NCBI GenBank assembly: GCA_963724535.1 | Contig: CAVRVD010000021.1 | Coordinates: 51,313 to 115,312 of the forward strand | Source of the DNA: JADJPO01 sp963724535 | GTDB lineage: Bacteria > Actinomycetota > Actinomycetes > Actinomycetales > Kineosporiaceae | Direction of reading: 5' to 3' | DNA length: 64,000 nucleotides | Part shown: piece after piece, positions 1-8,726 of the stretch | How positions within the stretch are numbered: the stretch's first letter is position 1 | How the letters are laid out: the number at the start of each line of letters is the position of its first letter | Made by a program: the position numbers and the translations under genes | The notes under the pieces: generated by a model | The model's database searches: none | The model's input: only the letters and a program-made list of their open reading frames with translations | What the model was told of the DNA's origin: nothing

Positions 1-2074
1 CCGGGGCGTTCGCCAACGACGTGACCACCCGGGCGGGCCCGGTATGCCGGCCCCGGGAGGTCGGAGTCCCGCGCAGCACCCGGGCTCCCGCCCGGCCCAG
101 CACCGGGACCGGATCGTCCCCGACGATCGTCTCGGGCCAGTCGATCTCGGCCGCCTCCGCCATCTCCCGGCGCCGCTGTGCCGTGAGTTCGCCGGCCCGC
201 GGGAGCTCGCCGGCCAGCGCCGCGCGAAGCTCGGCGAGGGTGAGCAGGAAGACGTCCTCGGGCCCGGCCAGGAGCCCGCGAGAGGTCAGGCGCCCGCCGG
301 CCTCGAGGAAGGTCGGCCGGAAGAGCCCGTAGAACCGGGCATAGGCGAAGCCGACGTGTTCGCGCGCCAGCCTCAGCCGGGCCGCCCGGGACCAGGCTCG
401 CTCGATGCCCGGACGCCGCCAGCGGGGTGTGCGGGCGAGCAGCTCCGCGCGGCGCTCGGCGGCACGTGGTCGGTCCCCGGCGGCACGCCGGGCGGGGCCG
501 CCCTCCTCGGCGTCGCGCGCCGCGAGGAGGCGGCGTCGGACCGCCTGCTCCTGTTCGGCCCAGGTCGGCCGCGAGCAGTCGTTGGGGCTGTCCGAGAGGT
601 GGCCGAAGCAGTCGAGGTACCGGGACCAGGCGTCATCGTCGCGGGGGTCGATCCCCGTCAGGACGTGCGCCGGGTCGAGGTCGCGCACCCGCGCCAGGTC
701 CTGCCCGGGCTCGATCGTGGTCGGGTCGAGACCTCGGTGCCTGGCAGCCCGCCGCACCCGGGCGGTCGCCACATCGGCCAGGAGCGGGGTGACGACGTTG
801 AGCCGCGCCAGCGTGCTGAAGACCTCGATGAGCCGGTCGACCCGGGCGAGGAGCTCGACGTCGGACAGCTTGCGCGGGTCCTGGGCCGCCGCGCGCAGGC
901 GTGCCGCCTCCGCCGTGAGCACCTCCAGGCGGGCGAGGCGCGGCCACTGACGCAGACCGGCGGCCGCCGACAGCAGCCGTGGCGCGCGGCGCAGCACGGC
1001 CCGCGCGGAGGGGCGCATCACCGGCCGGCTCGTCCCCGCGCGCATCTGCTCGAGGGCGTCGGCCGGCAGCCCGAGCGAGGTGAACACGGACCCGAGGGCA
1101 CCCATGTCGAAGTAGGCGCGGTACCCGAAGGGCCGCGCGAGGCTTTCCGGGTCGAGCCCCGTGGCCCCGAGGGCCGTGTCGAGCAGATCGACCCATACGC
1201 CGTTGACGACCGGCACGTTGACCGACCACACCAGCGGAGGGATGAGCCCCGGCAACACGTCCCGGGCGATGCGCGAGGACCAGACCCGCGCGTCCTGGGT
1301 CAGCGCCGTGATCGGACGCCACTGGACGAGCCAGACCTGCCGGCCGTCCCAGACCCACTCGACGTCCGCGGCCGCACCGCTGGAGTCGGCCACGGCGCGC
1401 GCCAGGTCCACGACGTCGCGGACGACGGCGTGCGGCAGCAGGCGCGGGATCGGATCCGGTGGTGTCCCGTGCTGCGCGGGCTCGCCTCCCGGCGCGCAGG
1501 TCCAGCGCTGTGGCGTCGCCCCGAGGCCGACCAGCCGGTCCCCGCGTCCCGAGACCGCCTCGACCACCGCCCGGTTCGCGCCACTGACCGGGTCGCGGCT
1601 GAAGGCCACCCCGCTGACCGTCGGGGTCACCAGCTGCTGGACGATCACGGACATCCGGATCGCCGCGGGGTCGGCCCCCACCCGTCGGCAATAGGCCGCC
1701 ACCTGCGGGGTCCGCGCCGAGGCCGCGACCTGCCGCACCGCAGCAAACACGTCGTCGACCCCGGCGACGTCCAGGACGGTGGCGAACTGGCCGGCGAAGG
1801 ACCGGGCGCCGTGGTCCTCGGCGTCCGCCGAGGAGCGCACGACGTATCGTCGCCCGGGCTCCAGGCGGGCGTCGAGTGCGGTGCGCAGCCGCATCTCGGC
1901 GTCCCGCCGTCCGTCGCCGCCGAGCTGCTCGACCTCGGCGAAGGGCGCGACCACGCCGGCCGGCACCGGCCAGCCGCGGTTCGTCGCCCACCCCAGCCGG
2001 GCGGCCTTGGCGCCGACGATCCCGGCGGGCGGCATCGATCGCAGGTCCACCAGGACAGGTCCCACCCTCGTCAC
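1..2074 (-). CDS. PEP/pyruvate-binding (PEP-synthase-like) protein, C-terminus outside window
   Basis: The minus-strand frame is open from GTG at 2074 to the window edge (about 691 codons seen), with no stop. The N-terminus shows the PPDK/PEP-synthase nucleotide-binding domain: GAKAARLG near residue 22, then RSSADAEDHGARSFAGQ near residues 78-94, and SVIVQQLV with GVAFSRDP near 140-160. Close to the edge, a GTPTSRGRHTGPARVV stretch is the start of the phosphohistidine swivelling domain; the catalytic His would lie beyond the window. Family members (PEP synthase, rifampin phosphotransferase, similar actinobacterial proteins) move phosphate from ATP to a substrate through this His. The substrate here is unknown. 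The start overlaps the stop of the upstream S51-like gene by 4 bp (GTGA), so the two are probably translationally coupled. Confidence 0.85.
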   Translation of the reverse strand, partial: MTRVGPVLVDLRSMPPAGIVGAKAARLGWATNRGWPVPAGVVAPFAEVEQLGGDGRRDAEMRLRTALDARLEPGRRYVVRSSADAEDHGARSFAGQFATVLDVAGVDDVFAAVRQVAASARTPQVAAYCRRVGADPAAIRMSVIVQQLVTPTVSGVAFSRDPVSGANRAVVEAVSGRGDRLVGLGATPQRWTCAPGGEPAQHGTPPDPIPRLLPHAVVRDVVDLARAVADSSGAAADVEWVWDGRQVWLVQWRPITALTQDARVWSSRIARDVLPGLIPPLVWSVNVPVVNGVWVDLLDTALGATGLDPESLARPFGYRAYFDMGALGSVFTSLGLPADALEQMRAGTSRPVMRPSARAVLRRAPRLLSAAAGLRQWPRLARLEVLTAEAARLRAAAQDPRKLSDVELLARVDRLIEVFSTLARLNVVTPLLADVATARVRRAARHRGLDPTTIEPGQDLARVRDLDPAHVLTGIDPRDDDAWSRYLDCFGHLSDSPNDCSRPTWAEQEQAVRRRLLAARDAEEGGPARRAAGDRPRAAERRAELLARTPRWRRPGIERAWSRAARLRLAREHVGFAYARFYGLFRPTFLEAGGRLTSRGLLAGPEDVFLLTLAELRAALAGELPRAGELTAQRRREMAEAAEIDWPETIVGDDPVPVLGRAGARVLRGTPTSRGRHTGPARVVTSLANAP

Positions 2075-2874
2075 GGTAGCGGCGCGGGCCCGGTGCCGCC
2101 GCCGACCTGCGGAACAGGAAGCCTGGTCCACTCCCCCGACCCGATTCCGTGTCGTCCGGAGCGGTCCAGAATCCAGACCGAGGACAGACCCATCACCTGC
2201 CACCGCGATCCGGGGCCGACCGGTTCGCCGTCCGAGCCGTTCTCGGTGCGCCAACCGCCGAGACCGCCGACCAGCGCAGTGTTCTCGTCGATGCCGACGA
2301 CCTGGACGCCGTCCGGCGCACCCGCCACGCGGCGCAGGACGAGGTCGGGCAACCGGGCGGCGAAGGCGTCGAAGTGAGGCAGCACCTCGATGGTCGGGAG
2401 CAGGCCCAGTCCGGGGGCGGCGCCGCGCCAGAGGTGTCGCAGGTCGGGGACGGCGGCCGACAGCGCCATCGCCCCGGCGCTGCACCCGGCGAGCGCGGAC
2501 CCGCCGCGCCAGGCCTCGACGATGGCGTGCCAGACGGCGCTGTCCCGCAGGGTCTCGGTCAGGTACAACGGGTTTCCGCCGGAGAGGTAGACCAGCCCGG
2601 CGCCGGCGACGAGTGCCGCGTGCGCCGCGTCCATGGCGTCGTCCCGATCCAGGACCGGGACGACGACCTGCTCGACGCCGAGCCGGGCGGCGGCTGCGGC
2701 ACCGAGGTCGCGCCAGCGAGCCAGTACCGCGGGCCCCTCCGGCGCCGCCGCGGTGGCCAGCTGCACGAAGCGGGGCGGACGCCCGTCCAGCAGCGCCCGA
2801 TCGACGTGCTCGAGCGCCGGCAGGTACTCCCCGGAGCCGACCAGGGCGACAGGGCCGGCCAGCGCTGTCGTCAT
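2071..2874 (-). CDS. Peptidase S51 / class I glutamine amidotransferase-like protein
   Basis: About 267 residues. After GPVALVGSGEYLPALEH come an alternating beta/alpha core and the nucleophile elbow GCSAGAMALS near residue 130, where Ser is the presumed nucleophile. This is the S51 layout (cyanophycinase, dipeptidase E and relatives). YLSGGNPLYLTETL just before the elbow is also typical. Substrate unknown: no cyanophycin synthetase is visible nearby. I start at ATG 2874 rather than the ATG 16 codons upstream because a TACCCT -10 box lies exactly 6 nt upstream, which fits a leaderless mRNA. It probably forms an operon with the PEP-synthase-like gene, whose GTG overlaps its stop. Confidence 0.8.
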   Translation of the reverse strand: MTTALAGPVALVGSGEYLPALEHVDRALLDGRPPRFVQLATAAAPEGPAVLARWRDLGAAAAARLGVEQVVVPVLDRDDAMDAAHAALVAGAGLVYLSGGNPLYLTETLRDSAVWHAIVEAWRGGSALAGCSAGAMALSAAVPDLRHLWRGAAPGLGLLPTIEVLPHFDAFAARLPDLVLRRVAGAPDGVQVVGIDENTALVGGLGGWRTENGSDGEPVGPGSRWQVMGLSSVWILDRSGRHGIGSGEWTRLPVPQVGGGTGPAPLP

Positions 2875-2880
2875 CGGGTC

Positions 2881-2886
2881 AGGGTA
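2881..2886 (-). promoter_or_regulatory. -10 box (TACCCT) of a leaderless promoter
   Basis: On the minus strand TACCCT is followed by 6 nt and then the ATG at 2874. Transcription would start at or within 1-2 nt of the ATG, a common actinobacterial arrangement. No convincing -35 was seen. Confidence 0.5.
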
Positions 2887-3028
2887 GGGCGCTCCGGACG
2901 GCGTCACGGCACTGCGATTCACCGAACCCGGGTCCGTGAGTCACACTGTCTGCAGGCGGGGGCTCCTCCGGACCCCCGCGACGCATGTCCAAGTGGTCGC
3001 CACCGCCACCTGACCGGTTCGAGGTTGT

Positions 3029-3901
3029 ATGCAGTTCTGGCGCGCGCTGGTGGCGTCCCGATGGTTTCGTGTGCTGACGGTGGTCGTGGCGATCGCCATC
3101 CCGATCGTCACCCTGCCCAGCCTTCCCCGGCTCGAGCTGTGGCCGGCACTGCTCGCCCTGGTTCCCTGGACCATCGGCAAGTACGTGCTGTGTCCGCTGC
3201 GCTGGCATGGCCTGTCCGAGAGCGGCCGCACCCGCCGCTGGCACCTGGCGGCCTACGCCGAGTCGGAGCTGATCGGTCAGCTCACTCCCGGCCACGTGGG
3301 CGCCGACGTGTGGCGGATCAAGCGCCTGCACGGCGTCGGCATGGCCCGCGGTTCGGCCGCAGCCGAAGTCGCGCTGGACCGGCTGGTCGGGGCGATCGGC
3401 CTGGCCACCTTCGTCGGGCTCGCCGGTGCGGCGCTGCCGGTGCGTCAGCTGCTCGCCGTCCTGGCTCTGTCCCTGGTGCTGGTGGTCGCGGTGCTCGTGG
3501 TTCGCCGGCTGCGCCCGGAGTGGATCCCGCGCCGGGAGTGGCCCTCACCGCGTCGCCTGGCCAGGGGTCTCGCACTCTCGATGGGCTACCAGGCCTCGAT
3601 CGTGATCCTGTTGCTCGGCGCCCTGCTGGCCACCGGGCACGCTCCCCCACCTCTTGTCGTCGCCGGCGCCTTCGGCGCCAGCCAGTTGGCCGGGGTGGTT
3701 CCCGGTCCGAGCGGGGTCAGCCCGCGCGACGGCGCCCTGGTGCTCGCTCTGGTCGCCTTCGGGGTCCCCTGGGCCTCCGCCGTCGGTGCGGTGCTGCTCA
3801 AGGCGCTACTGGCCTGGGCACCGGCGCTGCTCCTGGGCGGCGGGTGCCTCCTGGTGGCCCGCCGCGCGGCCCGACCGGTGCCCGCCACCGCGCTGCTCTG
3901 A
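3029..3901 (+). CDS. Lysylphosphatidylglycerol synthase TM-domain-like (flippase-like) membrane protein
   Basis: 290 residues with at least seven hydrophobic segments. It begins with RWFRVLTVVVAIAIPIV and carries the family-like stretch ESELIGQLTPGHVGADVWR near residues 75-95, followed by ALDRLVGAIGLATFVG. This is the MprF-N/UPF0104 integral membrane fold, whose characterised members flip lipids or partner with lipid enzymes. No catalytic aminoacyltransferase half is present, so lipid aminoacylation is not implied. Late segments carry GASQLAGVVPGPSGVSPRDG, also typical. It is followed by PAP2 phosphatase and glycerophosphodiesterase genes on the same strand, suggesting a role in membrane lipid turnover (inference). 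No clear ribosome site precedes the ATG. Confidence 0.75.
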   Translation: MQFWRALVASRWFRVLTVVVAIAIPIVTLPSLPRLELWPALLALVPWTIGKYVLCPLRWHGLSESGRTRRWHLAAYAESELIGQLTPGHVGADVWRIKRLHGVGMARGSAAAEVALDRLVGAIGLATFVGLAGAALPVRQLLAVLALSLVLVVAVLVVRRLRPEWIPRREWPSPRRLARGLALSMGYQASIVILLLGALLATGHAPPPLVVAGAFGASQLAGVVPGPSGVSPRDGALVLALVAFGVPWASAVGAVLLKALLAWAPALLLGGGCLLVARRAARPVPATALL

Positions 3902-3954
3902 GCCGCCCGTGACTGCGACCGGCGGTCTCTGAGGCCTTTTGGGCGGTTCTGCAC

Positions 3955-3970
3955 CGCTCCGAAAGGAGCG
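3955..3970 (+). other. Perfect 6-bp hairpin with GAAA tetraloop
   Basis: CGCTCC GAAA GGAGCG forms a GNRA-capped stem 27 nt upstream of the PAP2 start and 54 nt after the flippase-like stop. There is no U-tract, so it is not a classical terminator. It could be a 5'-UTR element or a weak attenuator. Confidence 0.4.
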
Positions 3971-3997
3971 AGAATGGCCGGAGGGGAGTGATGTGCC

Positions 3998-4810
3998 ATG
4001 CTCTCGGACCGCCTCGACACGGTGCGATCGCATCAGCACACCCTCTCGTGGATCGCCGGCCAGGTCGCCCTGGTGACGGCGAGTATCGGTTTCTACTTCG
4101 GTGTTCGGGGTCTGACAGAGGGATCCCCCGACCTGGCGCTGGCCAATTCCCATCAGGTGCTGGCGCTTGAGCAGGCCCTCGGTCTGGACATCGAGCAACA
4201 GGGCCAACAGCTCGTTTTGACCTGGGCCGAGCCACTCATCGCCCCCGCGAACTGGGTCTACATGTACGGTCACTGGCCGGTGATCATCGTGACGATGGTC
4301 TGGCTGGCGCTGCAGCACCGGGCGGTCTACCGCCGGCTCCGGGACGCGATGCTGATCTCCGGGCTGGTCGGGCTGGTGATCTTCGCGACCTACCCGGTCT
4401 CGCCACCCCGGCTCGCGCAGGTCGGACTGGTGGACACGATCACGCAGGACTCGCGGGCCTACCGGATCCTGCAACCGCCGGCGTTCGTGAACCAGTACGC
4501 CGCGATGCCCAGCCTGCACGCGGGATGGGACCTGTTGGTGGGGTTGGCGATCGCGGCGGCGAGCACCCACGCCTGGTTGCGCTGGGCGGGTCGGTCACTG
4601 CCGCTGCTGATGGCGGTCGCTGTGGTGCTGACCGGCAACCACTACGTGTTGGACGTCGTCGCCGGACTCGCGCTGGCGCTGCTCGGACTGCTCGCCGCCA
4701 CGGTCATCGACCGGCGCCGCGCCGTCCGGGCGCTGCTGGTCGACGAACACCCTGCCGCGCCTGCGGTCGAGCACCCGGGGCAGGCCAGTGTCGCCGGGAC
4801 CGCGCGGTGA
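3998..4810 (+). CDS. PAP2-superfamily membrane phosphatase
   Basis: 270 residues with about six TM helices. The three PAP2 signature blocks are present: ATYPVSPPR near residue 130 (KxxxxxxRP-like block in its PAP2_3 form), AMPSLHAGW near 170 (PSGH-like) and GNHYVLDVVAG near 212 (SRxxxxxHxxxD-like, with catalytic His and Asp). This subgroup resembles the inositol-phosphoceramide-synthase/PAP2_3 proteins of actinomycetes, which dephosphorylate or transfer headgroups of phospholipids at the outer membrane face. A GGAGGGGAG ribosome site lies about 11 nt upstream. Its stop overlaps the GTG of the next gene by 4 bp. Confidence 0.85.
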   Translation: MLSDRLDTVRSHQHTLSWIAGQVALVTASIGFYFGVRGLTEGSPDLALANSHQVLALEQALGLDIEQQGQQLVLTWAEPLIAPANWVYMYGHWPVIIVTMVWLALQHRAVYRRLRDAMLISGLVGLVIFATYPVSPPRLAQVGLVDTITQDSRAYRILQPPAFVNQYAAMPSLHAGWDLLVGLAIAAASTHAWLRWAGRSLPLLMAVAVVLTGNHYVLDVVAGLALALLGLLAATVIDRRRAVRALLVDEHPAAPAVEHPGQASVAGTAR

Positions 4811-5496
4811 CCCTGCTGGCCGTGGCCCACCGGGCCGGCAACTCACCGGCGGCGACCCGAGCGGCGATGGTCCTCGGCGTCGACGTCATCGAGGCGGACG
4901 TGCACGCCCACCGGGGTCGCCTCGAGGTGCGACATCTCAAAACGATGGGACCGCTGCCGTGGCTGTGGGACCGGTGGGAGCTGCAGCCGGCGTCGCTGCC
5001 TCGGCTGGCTCTGTCCGAGCTGTTGGCCGCGGCCCAGGAGCACGCGGTCTTCATGCTCGATCTCAAGGGACGGCGTGGCGAGGTGGGCGAGCACGTCGCC
5101 CGGCAGCTGCACGCGCACGCCCCGAACCGCCAGGTGATCGTCTGCTCGCGGTACTGGCCGGCACTGCGCCCGTTCGAGGCGGTCCCCTGGGTGCGCACCG
5201 TGATGTCGGCCCGCAACCGCGGCGAGCTCGCCCTGCTGATCAGACGGCTGCCGGCAGGCCCACCCCGGTACGGCGTCAGCGTGCACCGCTCGCTGCTCAG
5301 CCCGGAGGTCGTGGGAGCGCTCCACCACCACGTCGAGGTGGTCCTCACCTGGCCGGTCAACGATCCCCGGACGCTGGCCCAGGTGGCCCGGTGGCAGGGG
5401 TCCGGGGCGGTGGGTGTGATCAGTGACGACCTCGCGGTGCTGCGCCAGGTCCTGCGAGCACGCCCGCAGCCACCAGGAGGACCCGCGTCGCAGTGA
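4807..5496 (+). CDS. Glycerophosphodiester phosphodiesterase family protein
   Basis: 229 residues from GTG 4807. The N-terminus AVAHRAGNSPAATRAA followed by GVDVIEADVHAHRGRLEVRH matches the GDPD TIM barrel: catalytic HR near residue 8, metal-binding E-x-D near residue 32, and a second His in the VRHLK stretch. VFMLDLKG near residue 83 is the typical D-K pair. Members hydrolyse glycerophosphodiesters to glycerol-3-phosphate and alcohol. No signal peptide is seen, so it is probably cytoplasmic. GTGA overlap with the PAP2 gene implies coupled translation and a shared lipid-catabolic role. The convergent phaC gene ends 7 bp downstream. Confidence 0.85.
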   Translation: MTLLAVAHRAGNSPAATRAAMVLGVDVIEADVHAHRGRLEVRHLKTMGPLPWLWDRWELQPASLPRLALSELLAAAQEHAVFMLDLKGRRGEVGEHVARQLHAHAPNRQVIVCSRYWPALRPFEAVPWVRTVMSARNRGELALLIRRLPAGPPRYGVSVHRSLLSPEVVGALHHHVEVVLTWPVNDPRTLAQVARWQGSGAVGVISDDLAVLRQVLRARPQPPGGPASQ

Positions 5497-5503
5497 CGTC
5501 CGG

Positions 5504-7237
5504 TCAGACCTGCCGCACGTACTCACCAGGGGCGGCCCCGAGCTGCGGCAATCCGGCCTCGGGGGCTCCCGTCGACGGCGGCGCCACCCGTGGACCGGAC
5601 CGGTCGGCCAGCCACTGCTGCCAGGCCGGCCACCAGGAGCCCTGCTGGACCGGGGTCGAGGCCGTCCACACCTCGGGCGCGACGTACCGCTCGCCCTCTA
5701 TGTGGGTGGCGATCTGGTAGGTGCGGTGGCCGCGACCGACGGGTGGGCTCACGATTCCCACGTTGTGGCCCCCGCTGGCCAGCGCGAACGTCACCTCGGT
5801 GTCGGCGAGGTTGTGGATCTTGTAGACCGAGTGCCAGGGTGCGACGTGGTCGCGGACCGTGCCCACGGCGAAGATCGGTGCCCGGATGTCCGACAGGGAG
5901 ACCGGTCTGCCGTCGGCGACGTGCCGGCCCTGCGCGAGGTCGTTGTGCAGGAACAGTCCTCGCAGGTACTCGGAGTGCATCCGGAAGGGCAGCCGGGTGG
6001 TGTCGGCGTTCCACGCCATCAGGTCGCTCATCGGCTCCCGCTCGCCGAGCAGGTACTGGCGCACCATCCGGGACCAGACCAGGTCGTTGGAGCGCAGCAT
6101 CTGGAAGGCGCCCGCCATCTGCTGGCCCGGCAGGTAGCCCTGCTCCCACATGTAGTCCTCGAGGAAGCTCACCTGATCCTCGTCGATGAAGAGCATCAGC
6201 TCGCCCGGCTCGGTGAAGTCGGTCTGGGCCGCGAACATGGTCACCCCCGCCAACGGATCGGTCTCCGGGCGGCGCGCCAGCACGGCGGCGTGGATTGCGA
6301 GCAGGGTGCCACCGAGGCAGTACCCGGCGGCGTGCACTCGACGGTCGGGCACGATGGTCCTGACCGCATCAAGGGCTGCCTGCACGCCGAGCAGGCGGTA
6401 GTCCTCCATGCCCAGGTCGCGATCGGCCGCCGTGGGGTTGTGCCAGGACATGACGAAGACCGTGTGGCCGGCCTCGACGAGGTAACGCACCAGCGAGTTG
6501 TGCGCGGAGAGATCGAGGATGTAGTACTTCATGATCCACGCCGGCACGATCAGGATCGGCTCGGCGTACACCGTGGGCGTGGTGGGCGAGTACTGGATCA
6601 GCTCGATCAACCGGTTGCGGTAGACCACCGCGCCGGGAGTGGCCGCGACGGCGGTGCCGATCGGGTACTCCTCGGCACCCACGGGGGGTCGGTCGGTGAC
6701 CGACCGGCTCACGTCCTCGACAAGGTTGCCGGCCCCGCGCACCAGGTTGGCTCCCCCCTCGCGCATGGTGGCCTCGAGTACCTCGGGATTGGCCCAGGGG
6801 ATGTTCGAGGGGGCGTACACGTCCAGCAGCTGCCGGGCCCAGAAGGCGACTGCCGCCTCGTGATGTCGAGTGACTCCCCCGACACCGGTGGTGGCGTTGT
6901 GCCACCACTGCTGGAGCAGCAGGAAGGCCTGGTAGTTCACCACATGGGGCCACCCCTGCCAGCTCGCGTGCTTGAAGCGGCGGTCGCCGGGGAGGGGTTC
7001 GATGCAGGGCGGGGTGCTGGGATCGACGGACCGGCCGGCGGCGTAGCCGAGCAGGCGCTGGGTCTTGCGCAAGGCCTTGTCGGCCAACTCGACCTGCTTG
7101 CCCGGCGAGTTGGACAGGTGCACCATCCAGTCGAGATACGCAAGCATCGGCGTTGTCGGTGACTGGCCGGAGGTGACCTTGCCCTGCCAGCCGTGCACCA
7201 TCCGATCGACCTGATTGACGGCACTGGTCCGAGCCAC
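5504..7237 (-). CDS. phaC: Class I-type poly(3-hydroxyalkanoate) synthase
   Basis: 577 residues. The N-terminal PhaC domain is clear (AYLDWMVHLSNSPGKQ near 33, CIEPLPGDRRFKHASWQGWP near 78, QQWWHNATTGVGGV near 109, SNIPWANPEVL near 143). The alpha/beta-hydrolase core contains the lipase-like box GYCLGGT near 305 with catalytic Cys, then VRDHVAPWHSVYK (Asp) and SGGHNVGIV (His), completing the Cys-Asp-His triad. The enzyme polymerises (R)-3-hydroxyacyl-CoA into storage polyester on granules. No phaE/phaR partner, phasin or phaAB is seen nearby, consistent with a single-subunit enzyme. The start is GTG 7237; the region upstream overlaps the 5' part of a decayed hydrolase on the other strand, so a longer N-terminus cannot be excluded. 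Confidence 0.92.
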   Translation of the reverse strand: MARTSAVNQVDRMVHGWQGKVTSGQSPTTPMLAYLDWMVHLSNSPGKQVELADKALRKTQRLLGYAAGRSVDPSTPPCIEPLPGDRRFKHASWQGWPHVVNYQAFLLLQQWWHNATTGVGGVTRHHEAAVAFWARQLLDVYAPSNIPWANPEVLEATMREGGANLVRGAGNLVEDVSRSVTDRPPVGAEEYPIGTAVAATPGAVVYRNRLIELIQYSPTTPTVYAEPILIVPAWIMKYYILDLSAHNSLVRYLVEAGHTVFVMSWHNPTAADRDLGMEDYRLLGVQAALDAVRTIVPDRRVHAAGYCLGGTLLAIHAAVLARRPETDPLAGVTMFAAQTDFTEPGELMLFIDEDQVSFLEDYMWEQGYLPGQQMAGAFQMLRSNDLVWSRMVRQYLLGEREPMSDLMAWNADTTRLPFRMHSEYLRGLFLHNDLAQGRHVADGRPVSLSDIRAPIFAVGTVRDHVAPWHSVYKIHNLADTEVTFALASGGHNVGIVSPPVGRGHRTYQIATHIEGERYVAPEVWTASTPVQQGSWWPAWQQWLADRSGPRVAPPSTGAPEAGLPQLGAAPGEYVRQV

Positions 7238-7389
7238 GATGACATCGTCCTCCCCGTCGCCGGCACCGGGCTGGGCCCAACGGCCTCGGAGGTGGTGGGG
7301 GCGAACACATCCGCGCCCGGGGCGAAGCTCAGCGCCGGCACGTCAAGAGGCCCGCGACACGCGGGGCCACGCCAATGCCCGGCGTCCGG

Positions 7390-8687
7390 GTTGGTGGAAG
7401 ACTCCGGTCGTTTCCCCCAGATCACCCTGAACCGGCCGAAGCTTGCCTGGCACTCCTGCGGGCCGGGCCTGGAGCCGTTCCTCTGCGCGACGGCAGAGGT
7501 GCCCAGCGACTACGACAACCCGAACGGCCCGAAGACCCGGCTCGCGCTGACGAAGCTGCCCGCCAGCGGCGATCCCCGAGATCGTCTGGGCACGTTGTTC
7601 ACCAACCCCGGCGGCCCGGGCGGATCGGGAGTGGACTTCGTCCAGGGTGGCGCACCCTTCATCTACGCGCCGCAGGTGCTTGCCCGCTACGACGTGCTCG
7701 GCTTCGACCCCCGCGGTGTCGCCCGGTCGGACCCAGCCACCTGCTTCCGCACCCAGTCGCAGGAGGAGTCATCCCCGCTGCTTCAGGTGCCGTACCCGCT
7801 GCCCGGCCCGGAAGAGGCGCGCTACACGCGGGACGCTCTACGCCTCGCGGCACGCTGCCAGGCGACGTCCCCGCGCCGCTTCAGGACCGCCTCCACCGCC
7901 AATGTGGCCCGGGACATGGACCTGCTGCGCCAGGCGGTGGGTGACCAGCGGCTCGCCTACGCCGGGTACAGCTACGGCACCTACCTCGGTGCGACCTACG
8001 CACGGCTGTTCCCCGGCCGGGTGGGCCGGTTCGTGCTCGACGGCACGGTCGACCCCATCGCCTGGAGCGCAACCGGCTCCGGTGACGCCGCGCCCACCAC
8101 ACCCCTGGGGATCCGGGTACGTCAGGGCATCGGGGCCCACGAGACCTTCGGTGAGTTCGCCCGGCTCTGCCGCGCCGGCGGACCGGACACCTGCTCGCTG
8201 GCCGCCCTGGGCGATGTCGCTTGCCAGCGTGATGGGACCACCGTGCTGCCAGGGGGATGGGACCACCTGGGGGTGTCAGCGAGCATCGCGTGCTCGATTC
8301 TGGTCGTCAACGGCGGCTCGTGTGGTGGGTCGGTGGCGTTGCCGGTAGGAGGGCCCTTCGATGATCAGGGGGCCCTGGGTGCAGCAGACCCGAGCGCCGG
8401 TCCTGGTCATCGGGACTCGGTTCGACCCGGCGACCCCGTACCGCCAGACCAGGCCGTACGCCGACCTCTTCCCCGCCGCCAGCATGCTCACCCTGGACGG
8501 ATGGGGCCACACCGCGATCGGCAAGAGCACCTGCGCCGACGCAGCCGTGGCCGCGTATCTCGTCGACGGGACGCCACCGCGCGACGGGACCGTCTGCGCT
8601 CCCGACACCGTTCCCTTCACCGCGCCCGCCTCCGCCCGCAGAGCGGCCCCGCGCCCGGACGTGCCACCCGGGCTGCCGCTGTGGTGA
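7390..8687 (+). pseudogene. Decayed tripeptidyl-aminopeptidase-like alpha/beta hydrolase (S33)
   Basis: The 5' part reads as an S33 hydrolase: WHSCGPG, TLFTNPGGPGGSG (oxyanion region) near 7590, YDVLGFDPRGVARSD near 7690, and nucleophile elbow YAGYSYGTYLGATYA near 7960. After about 8200 the sequence degenerates: the usual ~150-residue lid and middle are missing. The C-terminal TAP-like domain (APVLVIGTRFDPATPY, then GWGHTAIG with the catalytic His) resumes near 8397 in another frame and ends at 8687. No signal peptide is visible, although relatives are usually secreted; the 5' end has apparently been lost up to the phaC start region. I read it as a pseudogene with a 5' truncation, internal deletion and frameshift. 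Confidence 0.8.
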
Positions 8688-8726
8688 GCCCGGCCAGAAG
8701 TATCCTGACGCCGCTGGCCACGGCCA

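Noticed and set aside
44..2377. 777-codon plus-strand open frame
   Set aside because: Antisense shadow of the PEP-synthase-like and S51-like genes; Arg/Pro/Gly-rich with no family motif.
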